Assembly: GCA_002496805.1 (NCBI GenBank)
Contig: DALO01000012.1
Location: forward strand, 1-33,852
DNA: 33,852 nucleotides
Source: Methanobacterium sp. UBA353
GTDB taxonomy: Archaea; Methanobacteriota; Methanobacteria; Methanobacteriales; Methanobacteriaceae
Direction: 5' to 3'
Shown: positions 7,637-14,849 of the stretch, in pieces
Layout of the letters: every line of letters begins with the position of its first letter
How positions within the stretch are numbered: the first letter of the stretch is position 1
The notes under the pieces: model-generated
Told to the model about the DNA's origin: nothing
What the model saw: the letters and a program-made list of their open reading frames with translations, nothing else
Databases searched by the model: none
Position numbers and translations under genes: made by a program

Positions 7637-7806
7637 GGGGGAAATGCATGCAATTGTTTGTTTTGGTTTTCACATTTTTTTGTATCGATTTTCCCCCAAT
7701 AAATCTTTGTATACTAATAACAAATTAGTATAACACATTTAAGTAAGAATTAAAACATATTTTAATCTATAATCCTCATAATCATAACCAATTTGGAGGA
7801 ATTCAC
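7637..7806 (+). promoter_or_regulatory. Promoter/leader region of the MgtE-like gene with operator
   Basis: GGGGGAAA (7637-7644) and TTTCCCCC (7690-7697) could pair around a 45-nt loop. AATAAATCTT (7699-7708) is a TATA candidate with a predicted start near 7725. The perfect inverted repeat ATACTAAT-N5-ATTAGTAT (7711-7731) lies on that start. An alternative TATA, TATATAAC (7610-7617), would start a longer leader that includes the hairpin. GGAGGA (7795-7800) is a strong ribosome binding site that points to initiation near 7807, not at the first ATG 7858. Confidence 0.45.
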
Positions 7807-7857
7807 ATAACTGACCCAGATCAAGATAATTATATTAAGGGGACTGCCGGGTTTAAC

Positions 7858-8799
7858 ATGATAACCAATGTTCCAGTTTACAGTGTTGATGATACATTAA
7901 AAAAAGTTGAAAAGCGTTTAGTCCAGGACTCCCCTGAATTCTCCAGTTTGGATTACATTTACATTACCGACTCTGGAAACTTTTTAAAAGGCGTAATATC
8001 CATAAAGAACATGTTACAAAATCATGATAAAACATTAAAAGCTTCAGATATCATGATTAAAGATCTGATCACTGTTGATCAAAATACTGATCATGAAAGG
8101 GTTGTATACAAGGCACTTTCCAATGGTTTGAAGGCTATTCCTGTGGTAGATGCGGATTGTAAATTTTTGGGAGTGGTACCCTATGATGTTATCTTACAGA
8201 TTTTTAACCACGAAGTTGAAGGTGATATATTCAATTTTGGTGGTATTTTTCATAAAGTGGGAAAAGAGTACACTTCCATTAATTCAACTGCCAGCCACAT
8301 GATCCAGTCCCGTCTTCCCTGGCTCATTATTGGAGTTATTGGAGGTATTCTAGCTGCATCCTTGATCGCCCTATTCGAAGAACTTCTGGCCAGTTTCATT
8401 GCATTGGCCAGTTTCATTCCAGTTATGGTTTATATGAGTGATGCTGCCGGAGCCCAGACTGAAGCACTTATTATACGCAGCATGGCCCTGGACTCCAGAC
8501 TGAACATACGAAGATACCTGACCCGGGAAATTATCGTTGCCACTGCTCTGGCAGCAGTTTCAGGATTGTTTGCTGCTTTTTTAGCATATGTAACTCGTCA
8601 AAACATAACATTGGGGCTAATCATATTTTTCGCTCTTTTTTTAAGCATTATTGCCTCAGTTGCCATTAACACTTTTGCTCCGCTTATTTTGAAAAAATTC
8701 AACTATGACCCGGCATTAGCCACTGGTCCACTGGCTACAATATTTTCTGATATCACCACATTGGCTATTTACCTTTTAGTAGCATTAATATTACTGTAA
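7858..8799 (+). CDS. MgtE-like Mg2+ channel/transporter lacking the N domain
   Basis: Two CBS domains (residues 1-120, e.g. DYIYITDSGNFLKGVISI and KAIPVVDADCKFLGVVPYDVI) precede a five-helix membrane domain. The membrane part keeps MgtE landmarks: PVMVYMSDAAGAQTEALIIRSMAL in place of the usual P-x(6)-G-N-x-G-x-Q signature, and YDPALATGPLATIFSDITTLAIY, with the Asp that binds Mg2+ in MgtE. The acidic alpha-solenoid N domain of full MgtE (about 450 aa) is absent, giving a short archaeal form; Mg2+ or another divalent ion is the likely substrate. The frame is open far upstream of ATG 7858: 17 codons earlier, behind GGAGGA, the sequence reads on as TDPDQDNYIKGTAGFN into MITNVPV, which fits the family, but the codon at the right distance is ATA (7807). 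The true start is therefore probably upstream and non-canonical, or mutated. Confidence 0.85.
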   Translation: MITNVPVYSVDDTLKKVEKRLVQDSPEFSSLDYIYITDSGNFLKGVISIKNMLQNHDKTLKASDIMIKDLITVDQNTDHERVVYKALSNGLKAIPVVDADCKFLGVVPYDVILQIFNHEVEGDIFNFGGIFHKVGKEYTSINSTASHMIQSRLPWLIIGVIGGILAASLIALFEELLASFIALASFIPVMVYMSDAAGAQTEALIIRSMALDSRLNIRRYLTREIIVATALAAVSGLFAAFLAYVTRQNITLGLIIFFALFLSIIASVAINTFAPLILKKFNYDPALATGPLATIFSDITTLAIYLLVALILL

Positions 8800-8830
8800 C
8801 CTTCTTAAATTAAATTATTTAAATTTATTT

Positions 8831-8842
8831 TATACTAGTATA
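8831..8842. promoter_or_regulatory. Palindrome upstream of repeat-protein gene
   Basis: TATACTAGTATA is a perfect 12-bp palindrome overlapping the AT-rich element ATTTATTTTA (8822-8831). It shares the half-site TAGTATAACA/C with the operator candidate at 7711-7731 on the other side of the MgtE-like gene. A second inverted repeat, AACAACATG (8888-8896) with CATGTTGTT (8911-8919), follows and could form a leader hairpin. Confidence 0.4.
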
Positions 8843-8980
8843 ACAGATTGTATTGGTACAACAGAATATATAAAATAGTATGAATATAACAACATGTTAG
8901 TGTAATGATTCATGTTGTTGAAATTTTACAGAATTTAAATTAAAAACCAGTAGATTGTCTGTAAGGAGGGTGCAATTAAA

Positions 8981-9520
8981 TTGATAAAAAAAGGGGTCTT
9001 GTTAACAATTTTTGTTTTCATGGGAGTTTTATTTCTATCCATAACTATTAATCCTATCTCCAATGCAAGTTCAACATCTAATAATATTTATGTTGAGGTT
9101 AAAGCTGCTGATTCAGTTTATGGAGGTTATGCCTCTTCAGGATGCTTCTGTAATGATGTTTTAATTTCGCCTCAAAGGCCATATTCTAGTTACACCAAAA
9201 TAGATCGTTCATGCTCACCTAAAAGACCATATTCTTGTTATCCTAAAAATTTCTTTTTCACATCTTGTAGACCATTATCCAGCATATCAAAGCAAGACAT
9301 TTCATGCTCACCTACTCGACTCCTATCTACAGGTATAGTCAGATTTATTTCCTGTTCACCTGCTAGGTGGCATTCCCTCAAATCAACACGTCCAGTGTCT
9401 ACAACTACTTCCCAATGCCTATCAACTTCCCCAAAAAGAATTATTTCACCCTCACCACTCAGATCAACCTCCATATCACCAGAACGACCCATTTCATCCC
9501 ATACTTGCAGGCCTCTATAA
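8981..9520 (+). CDS. Secreted Ser/Pro/Cys/Arg-rich 8-residue repeat protein
   Basis: TTG 8981 lies behind GGAGG (8965-8969). Residues 1-30 are a clear signal peptide (KK, hydrophobic run, then NASS). After a short linker (residues 31-62) the rest of the 179 aa is about fifteen degenerate 8-residue units with consensus S-P-x-R-P-x-S-x; examples are SPQRPYSS, SPKRPYSC, SPARWHSL and SPERPISS. The Arg codons at unit position 4 fall at 9176, 9224, 9269, 9317, 9341, 9365, 9389, 9437, 9461, 9485 and 9509, multiples of 24 bp apart except one 3-bp deletion. Eight cysteines follow the repeats. No family recognised. The frame has no stop for 540 bp whereas the other plus frames are riddled with them. 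It could alternatively be a 24-bp minisatellite that happens to be open. Sequence just downstream looks like a frameshifted coding tail. Confidence 0.55.
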   Translation: MIKKGVLLTIFVFMGVLFLSITINPISNASSTSNNIYVEVKAADSVYGGYASSGCFCNDVLISPQRPYSSYTKIDRSCSPKRPYSCYPKNFFFTSCRPLSSISKQDISCSPTRLLSTGIVRFISCSPARWHSLKSTRPVSTTTSQCLSTSPKRIISPSPLRSTSISPERPISSHTCRPL

Positions 9521-9525
9521 AAAAA

Positions 9526-9712
9526 ATGGGAAAAGTTGGAAACCTGATTTCTGCCCTTACTGTTACAGGACAGTATGACAATAACATCAAACTTTTCTCT
9601 AACCCGGGATAAAAATGTGCTGGATATTTCAGTTAAGAAATTTTCACCAAATGATCAAAACAAGTTTTCGGCATTCAAAAATGCACAACTTATCAATGAA
9701 CGAGTTAAATAA
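9526..9712 (+). pseudogene. Frameshifted coding remnant after the repeat protein
   Basis: From ATG 9526 one frame reads MGKVGNLISALTVTGQYDNN and on to a stop at 9612; from about 9575 the frame shared with the upstream repeat gene reads LTRDKNVLDISVKKFSPN and continues to TAA 9710-9712. Both peptides have normal composition, and the overlap looks like one protein broken by a frameshift around 9600. A run of eight A at 9519-9526 sits at the join with the repeat gene. This may be the original C-terminus of the secreted protein or a separate dead gene. Confidence 0.35.
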
Positions 9713-9936
9713 AAAAAGATATGGGATGTTATCTTCTTCTGGGAGATAAAAAAGTAATCATGCTAAAATAATTAGTCTTTCCTTAAAAAAAGTACAATTT
9801 ACTATAATTATCTTTGGTTTATTAGGGGGATCCCTTTGCACTTGAAAATTCACAGGATTAACTAAACCTCACAGTGAATAGTTTCAATATTTCAGGTAAG
9901 ATTTTTTTTGTTTCCTAAATTCAAAATTTTTGTCTT

Positions 9937-10161
9937 TTATCTGAAACCCAACAAGTTGAGGGTTTTTGATCTTAGAAAATCTTTAGCAGAAGAATGTTCT
10001 TGAATATGATATTCTTCATCTTCAACAAATTCCTGTTCTTGGTTGTCGTAAGGTTCGCTGAAAAGATTTTCACTATTTTGGCCAGTTATATGGTAGTATT
10101 TTCCACTAATCTGCGTGTCATCTTTTTTGGACTCAAATTTTTGTGAATAATATTTTCCCAT
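9937..10161 (-). CDS. Small acidic hypothetical protein, 74 aa
   Basis: ATG 10161 has the strong site GGGAGGAG 4 nt upstream, good evidence for translation. The product is hydrophilic, rich in Glu, Gln, Ser and Tyr (GKYYSQKFESKKDDTQISGKYY), probably largely disordered, ending in a short hydrophobic NLLGF. No family recognised, no signal or membrane segment. It has its own TATA box and an inverted repeat over the expected transcript start, so it is probably a regulated monocistronic gene isolated in a gene-poor stretch. Confidence 0.55.
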   Translation of the reverse strand: MGKYYSQKFESKKDDTQISGKYYHITGQNSENLFSEPYDNQEQEFVEDEEYHIQEHSSAKDFLRSKTLNLLGFR

Positions 10162-10177
10162 CTAACTCCTCCCAAGT

Positions 10178-10220
10178 ATATTGTCCTTGATAAACAATAT
10201 GTTAAACAAGTATAAATATC
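10178..10220 (-). promoter_or_regulatory. Promoter and inverted repeat for the 74-aa gene
   Basis: On the minus strand GATATTTATA (10211-10220) is a good TATA box; the expected transcript start is near 10190. A perfect inverted repeat, ATATTGT (10178-10184) and ACAATAT (10194-10200), lies over that position, suggesting a repressor site. Confidence 0.5.
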
Positions 10221-11251
10221 TTCTCTTGGCAAATTTTTTTTTAAGGGAACAGGAAAATTTTTTAAACCCCCCATTTTTTAGGAGAATACTAGGAAATTCA
10301 TGAAAAAATTGTCAAAAAAATGAAAATCTCATTTAGGTACATATTTAGAGTTGTACATATATCCTAATTGATCAATTTACACTCATTTCGAAGAATTTGT
10401 TGGACCATAGTGATAATCATAATATTCACAAGTTTTTTCGTAACTTTTTTTTTTAAAAATCCCGGCTTATCTATAACCAGTGAAAAATAAAAAAATGATC
10501 AGCCCATCCAAAAAAATCCATCCCCAAAAAATAGGACTCTAATGTTATGGTTGTTGATATTTTCCCTATGCTTTTTTTTTGAATCCATTTTTTTCATTAA
10601 TTGGTGATTTTTTTAACCACAAATCTTCACATCCCTATCATCAAAACTAAATCGTATACAAACCTAACTCATCCAGTAAACAGCACCTTTCCTGAGATTA
10701 AATTTGAATGTAAAAATTTACTTCGTTATATCAAGGTTTAACGAAGTAGGGATAATTTATATTATAATTATAGAAAACTTATCAAAATCAAAATTTCAAT
10801 AAATTAATTGTACGAAAACACCACTAATTAACCATGTGGGGCCATATGTAATTATGATTTTATATCAAACTTGATATAAGTCTAAAAAAAATATTTAAAA
10901 ACGAAAAACAAAATTAAATCAACTTTTGAACCAATTTGATGATATACCACGTGTTTTACAAATTTTATAAATACCTAAATAAATTAGGATATAATAAGCT
11001 GATGTTTGATTTTATCTCAATCAATACCACCTGAGATATTTGTTTATTGTTATCCGGTTGGAGCGGATTCAGGGTTTAGTGAAGTAAAAGTTTCGGACAA
11101 GTATAATAGATTTCACTAAACCATATTTTCAATATATTTTCCTGTTTTTGGAATGTAATACAGAAAGGAATGATCCACTCTGTATTTCGCCCTGATCATC
11201 TGTAATCCACTATCTTTTCAAGGTGGCATGAACCGATCATTGGGTTAGATC
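10221..11251. other. Long spacer with clustered inverted repeats
   Basis: No protein gene seen. It holds TTACTTCGTT.. (10719-10728) paired with its complement at 10739-10748, an 18-bp palindrome TATATCAAACTTGATATA (10861-10878) just upstream of a TATA-like AATATTTAAAAA (10889-10900), a second TATA box TTTTATAAAT (10963-10972), and then three separate hairpins up to 11185 (see the ncRNA entry). The rest is AT-rich with homopolymer runs. Confidence 0.5.
10990..11190 (+). ncRNA. Candidate structured small RNA
   Basis: Downstream of TATA TTTTATAAAT (10963-10972; expected start near 10993) are three perfect stems: TATCTCA/TGAGATA (11013-11019 with 11032-11038), an 11-bp stem GGTTTAGTGAA/TTCACTAAACC (11073-11083 with 11112-11122), and ATACAGA/TCTGTAT (11158-11164 with 11179-11185). 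There is no open reading frame of note. The stems could also lie in the 3' untranslated region of the ATPase mRNA, which ends at 11252 on the other strand. No known RNA family recognised. Confidence 0.35.
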
Positions 11252-13972
11252 CTATTTTTTGTTTTGAATGAATCTTTTGTCAATCTCACCTATAATTAGA
11301 AGGACTATTCCAGGGATAAGACAAATACCCCACTGGTAGGCATCGAGTGACACTGTTCCAAAGATTTGATGGAAAAGTCTGGTTTCTGTGAGTAAAAATG
11401 TGCCGAAGAATATCCATAGGTATGCATAGATCAGTCTGTGATTTGAAAAGGTTGCTCTTTGAAATACTGTGTCTTTAGGGAACCGAATGTTTAGGGCAAG
11501 GAAAATGTTCATGAGAGATAATGTTACAAGCCCCATTGTCTGACCGATTTGGATGGAACCATAGATGGTTTGCCCCATATTATACAAATAGAGTGATGTT
11601 GCTGCCATAAATGCTCCGAAGATGAATAACTTGAAGTACATTCTCTTTGAAATAAGACTTTCATCATTTTTTCGTGGTTTACGATTCATAATACCAGGCG
11701 ATGCCATGTCAAGTCCAAACATCATCCCGATAGGGGCAACAATTAGCATGTGGATCCATAATACTTGCCCAGGAGTGTAAAGTGATGTGCCTGCAATGGC
11801 AAAAATTGAAGATCCCAAAAAGGCTAATATGAACATGAAAAGGTTTGCAATTTGAATTCTGAGAAATTTTTGTAAGTTATCATAGATCTTACGCCCTTCT
11901 TCGATGGCAGAGATAATGGTTGAAAAATTATCATCCACTAAGATCATCTCAGCAGCCCCTTTGGCCACATCAGTACCAGTAATTCCCATTGCAATACCAA
12001 TATCTGCTGCTTTGATGGAAGGGGCATCGTTTACACCATCACCAGTCATGGCCACAATATTACCCTTATTTTTCAGGGTTTTCACCAGCCGGACCTTGTG
12101 TTCAGGTGCAACTCTGGCAAGAATTCCTATTTCATCGATTTGATTTTCGGCTTCTTCATCACTTAGGGCTGCAAATTCTTTCCCTGTGATAGTCCTCCCT
12201 TCAATACCTAATTCTTGGCCAATAGCCTCAGCTGTAACTGCATGATCACCGGTAATCATCCTCACCCTGACACCAGCCTCTTTGGCCTTTTTAATTGCAT
12301 GTTTAGCTTCTTTACGGGGAGGGTCAACTTCGCCGATAAGTGCAGTCATTATTAGGTTTTCAGTAAGTGGCATGAGGTCTGTTTTTGGGTCAAATGTATC
12401 TGGATCGAAATCTTTCTGGGCTAAGGCTAAAACTCGTAATCCTTCACTTGCAATGCGCTGGTTTTCATCTTCAACCCTCTTTTTATGATCTGAATTTAAC
12501 TTTTTGGCTGATCCATCTGGCAGGAGTCCATGGGTAGATCTTCTAAGTATTACATCAGGAGCACCCTTGACATATGCCCGGATTACTTTCTTTCCAGAGG
12601 ATGTTTTCATGTTATGGAAAGTTGCCATGAATTTGTATTCTGAATCAAAGGGTATGCTTGCAATTCTGGGATTATTTTTCCGGAATTCGTGAACATTCAC
12701 ACCACCTTTTTCAGCAAGTACGTATAGTGCAGCCTCTGTTGGGTCCCCCACTACCTCCCCGTCTTTAATGACAGTGTCAATACAAAGAGCACATGGGAAG
12801 AGAACAAAATCTAGGTTTTCTTCTGGTTCACCTTCAATTCTCTGTATCTTCCCATCGAAACTGTAGCCTTCTCCAGAAACAGTGTAACGGTGTTTCACAG
12901 TAGAAATAACCCGGGCAGTCATCTGGTTCATGGTTAGTGTCCCTGTTTTATCTGAGTTGATGGCAGATGTTGAGCCCAGTGTTTCCACTGCAGGCATGTT
13001 CTTGATGATGGCATTCTTCTTGGCCATGGCCACCATACCCATGGCCAGGATGGAAGTCACAACTGCAGGTAGAGCATCTGGAATAGAACCAATAGCCAGA
13101 GATATTCCAATGTTAAACAAAGTCTTAAACGATCCTCCCTGGGAAATTCCAATTACTACAATAGCTAGAAATGCGAAAATTGCCATTCCTATGATGAATA
13201 GGGTGACTCGGTCTATTTGTTTTGTGAGGGGTGTTTTTTCAACCTTATGTTCCTTTAGCATGGCAGCTATGTGGCCCACTTCTGAGTTCATTCCAGTCTG
13301 GGTGATGAGAATCTCACCATGACCTCTGGTTACATTGGTGTTCATAAAGGCCATGTTCACCATATCTTGGATAGGCGGATCCGGTGTTGTGATAGCTTCA
13401 ACATTCTTTTCAACTGCTATACTCTCTCCGGTGAGGGCTGCCTCTTCTATTTGTAGGTTGGTTGCAACAATAACTCTTCCATCAGCTGGGACACGATCAC
13501 CGGCGTCAAGAATCACCACATCACCGGGTACAATGTTTTCAGCCTCAACTTGAGTTACCACACCGTCCCGACGTACTTTGGCAACTACTTTCATCATCTT
13601 GTTGAGTGCGGCAACACTTTTGGAAGCTTTTGCCTCCTGTTTATAGCCCAAATTGGCGATGAAAATTGTTAAAACTATAAGAAGTAAAAATGTCCTATAT
13701 TCGGCAATGAAAAGACTCACAATAGCAGCTATAACAAGAACAATTTGCATATAAGCTTTATACTGTTCTAACCATCTTCGCCAAGCTGGTTTTTCCTTTT
13801 CTTCTTCAAGTACGTTTAGTCCATATGTTTTAATACGATTAATGGCTTCAGAAGAGTTGAGACCTTGTTCTACGTAAACTTCCAATTTTTTGGCTGTTTC
13901 GTCAGTGCTAAGTGCGTGCCAAGTTTCTTTTTTAGTTTCGTTGGTTGAAGATTGCCTTGATGAATTTGACAT
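11252..13972 (-). CDS. P2-type cation-translocating ATPase, substrate uncertain
   Basis: The start is taken at ATG 13972 (MSNSSRQ), 8 nt after GGGAG; ATG 13990 would add six residues but lies on that site's upstream side. The 906-aa protein has the N-terminal cation-ATPase domain (WHALSTDETAKKLEVYV), actuator motif TGES (181-184), phosphorylation motif DKTGT with Asp341, a nucleotide domain with KGAPD, hinge motif TGDGVND and about ten membrane helices, overall closest to SERCA-like Ca2+-ATPases. But ion-site residues differ: helix 4 has PDALP where SERCA has PEGLP, helix 5 has Met where SERCA has Glu771, and helix 6 has W-I-H-M-L-I-V where SERCA has W-V-N-L-V-T-D. The ion may therefore not be Ca2+. 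Monocistronic, with a promoter-overlapping inverted repeat. Confidence 0.92.
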   Translation of the reverse strand: MSNSSRQSSTNETKKETWHALSTDETAKKLEVYVEQGLNSSEAINRIKTYGLNVLEEEKEKPAWRRWLEQYKAYMQIVLVIAAIVSLFIAEYRTFLLLIVLTIFIANLGYKQEAKASKSVAALNKMMKVVAKVRRDGVVTQVEAENIVPGDVVILDAGDRVPADGRVIVATNLQIEEAALTGESIAVEKNVEAITTPDPPIQDMVNMAFMNTNVTRGHGEILITQTGMNSEVGHIAAMLKEHKVEKTPLTKQIDRVTLFIIGMAIFAFLAIVVIGISQGGSFKTLFNIGISLAIGSIPDALPAVVTSILAMGMVAMAKKNAIIKNMPAVETLGSTSAINSDKTGTLTMNQMTARVISTVKHRYTVSGEGYSFDGKIQRIEGEPEENLDFVLFPCALCIDTVIKDGEVVGDPTEAALYVLAEKGGVNVHEFRKNNPRIASIPFDSEYKFMATFHNMKTSSGKKVIRAYVKGAPDVILRRSTHGLLPDGSAKKLNSDHKKRVEDENQRIASEGLRVLALAQKDFDPDTFDPKTDLMPLTENLIMTALIGEVDPPRKEAKHAIKKAKEAGVRVRMITGDHAVTAEAIGQELGIEGRTITGKEFAALSDEEAENQIDEIGILARVAPEHKVRLVKTLKNKGNIVAMTGDGVNDAPSIKAADIGIAMGITGTDVAKGAAEMILVDDNFSTIISAIEEGRKIYDNLQKFLRIQIANLFMFILAFLGSSIFAIAGTSLYTPGQVLWIHMLIVAPIGMMFGLDMASPGIMNRKPRKNDESLISKRMYFKLFIFGAFMAATSLYLYNMGQTIYGSIQIGQTMGLVTLSLMNIFLALNIRFPKDTVFQRATFSNHRLIYAYLWIFFGTFLLTETRLFHQIFGTVSLDAYQWGICLIPGIVLLIIGEIDKRFIQNKK

Positions 13973-13987
13973 GTGTTTTTCTCCCTT

Positions 13988-14030
13988 CATTTGATAGTGT
14001 CAGGATTTATCAAATGATTCGTTATTTAAG
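13988..14030 (-). promoter_or_regulatory. Promoter and operator of the P-type ATPase gene
   Basis: Minus-strand TATA CTTAAATAAC (14021-14030) predicts a start near 14001. CATTTGATA (13988-13996) and TATCAAATG (14008-14016) form a perfect 9-bp-arm inverted repeat with an 11-bp spacer straddling that start, a strong operator candidate. Confidence 0.6.
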
Positions 14031-14503
14031 CATATAGTGCTGCCTAAAGATAAATCTCTGCAGATTATAATGAAATAATATGCAAAGAATTTTTCTGGCT
14101 TTTTCTGTTGCCAAATTTATTTTGTCTTGAAAATATATGATATTTACTAAAAAATCAATGAATATAATCAATCACCAAAAAATACCGAGAAAAACTTCTT
14201 TCATTGAGGTTTCCATTAAGTCTTTCGAGATCTAACTGAATTGTGTGTAATCATATATACAATTGGCTCAGAAATATTCATATCATCATCCAAAAACCAC
14301 CCCTTTCACGATAACCTAAATATTCCATGTAGATTTTTAAAATCAGGACGGTGTTGTGTATTTGTTATATTAATAATACAATGATGGGAAAATTTTCATA
14401 TTTAACGCAACATATTCTTATGCAAGTGTAATATTCTAATTTAAACTTAGCAAGTGCATTTAATGGAAAAATATTTATTTCCTAAAATATGCTAAAGAAT
14501 TCC
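14031..14503. other. AT-rich spacer
   Basis: About 470 bp between the divergent ATPase gene and the candidate microprotein. Apart from the promoter elements at both ends (ATPase TATA box at 14021-14030 and AAATATTTATTT at 14469-14480) I see no gene, repeat or recognisable RNA. Confidence 0.5.
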
Positions 14504-14650
14504 ATGTTTCAAGAAAGTATTTTAATGGACTGTGACCATCCAGAAGATGACTTTTCTTTCATTAAAAAAAACCATGGAAACGAATTTTTTTTCAAAAATT
14601 CGCAAAATGAAAAAGAATCACTTGCAAAATCTCCACAAAAAAAAGTTTAA
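14504..14650 (+). CDS. Possible leaderless 48-aa acidic microprotein
   Basis: ATG 14504 lies about 28 bp after a TATA box ATATTTATTT (14471-14480), the spacing expected for a leaderless message, and no ribosome binding site is present. The 48-residue product (MFQESILMDCDHPEDDFSF at its start) is acidic in its first half and Lys/Asn/Phe-rich in its second. No family recognised. A second frame over the same bases (14532-14720) has poorer composition. The gene is unproven. Confidence 0.35.
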   Translation: MFQESILMDCDHPEDDFSFIKKNHGNEFFFKNSQNEKESLAKSPQKKV

Positions 14651-14817
14651 AAATACAATTATTAAACTATCCCTGATGTGTGGAATTAATAATTATCTCT
14701 GGTTCTGCTGGTGTTTCTGACTCCTTATGATCAGTACTATCCGCGAAATTTTAACAATTTTCTCTTTTTTTTATGATATTTATCTATTAAATAGCTACAT
14801 AATTTATCAAGTAGTGA

Positions 14818-14827
14818 CTTATAAAAC
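14818..14827 (+). promoter_or_regulatory. TATA box of the RNase III gene
   Basis: CTTATAAAAC is centred about 27 bp before ATG 14850, so transcription should begin at or within a few bases of the start codon and the message is leaderless. This supports 14850 rather than the upstream in-frame ATG at 14727. Confidence 0.5.
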
Positions 14828-14849
14828 AATATATTTACAATTTGATAAT

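Noticed and set aside
9238..9492. 84-codon minus-strand frame with an acidic repeat, opposite the secreted repeat protein
   Set aside because: The 24-bp repeat makes both strands look periodic, but the minus frame is interrupted by stops in the outer units, whereas the plus frame is open throughout and begins with a signal peptide and ribosome binding site.
11904..13553. Several plus-strand open frames across the ATPase gene
   Set aside because: They are antisense to a strongly supported P-type ATPase with all family motifs; their peptides are Ser/Ile/Met-rich and unlike any family.
14532..14720. 62-codon plus-strand frame before the RNase III gene
   Set aside because: Lys/Leu/Phe/Trp-rich with no start signals; a different frame at 14504-14650 has better composition and promoter spacing.
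14727..14849. N-terminal extension of RNase III
   Set aside because: Hydrophobic, non-homologous to the family, and contains the TATA box of the gene.
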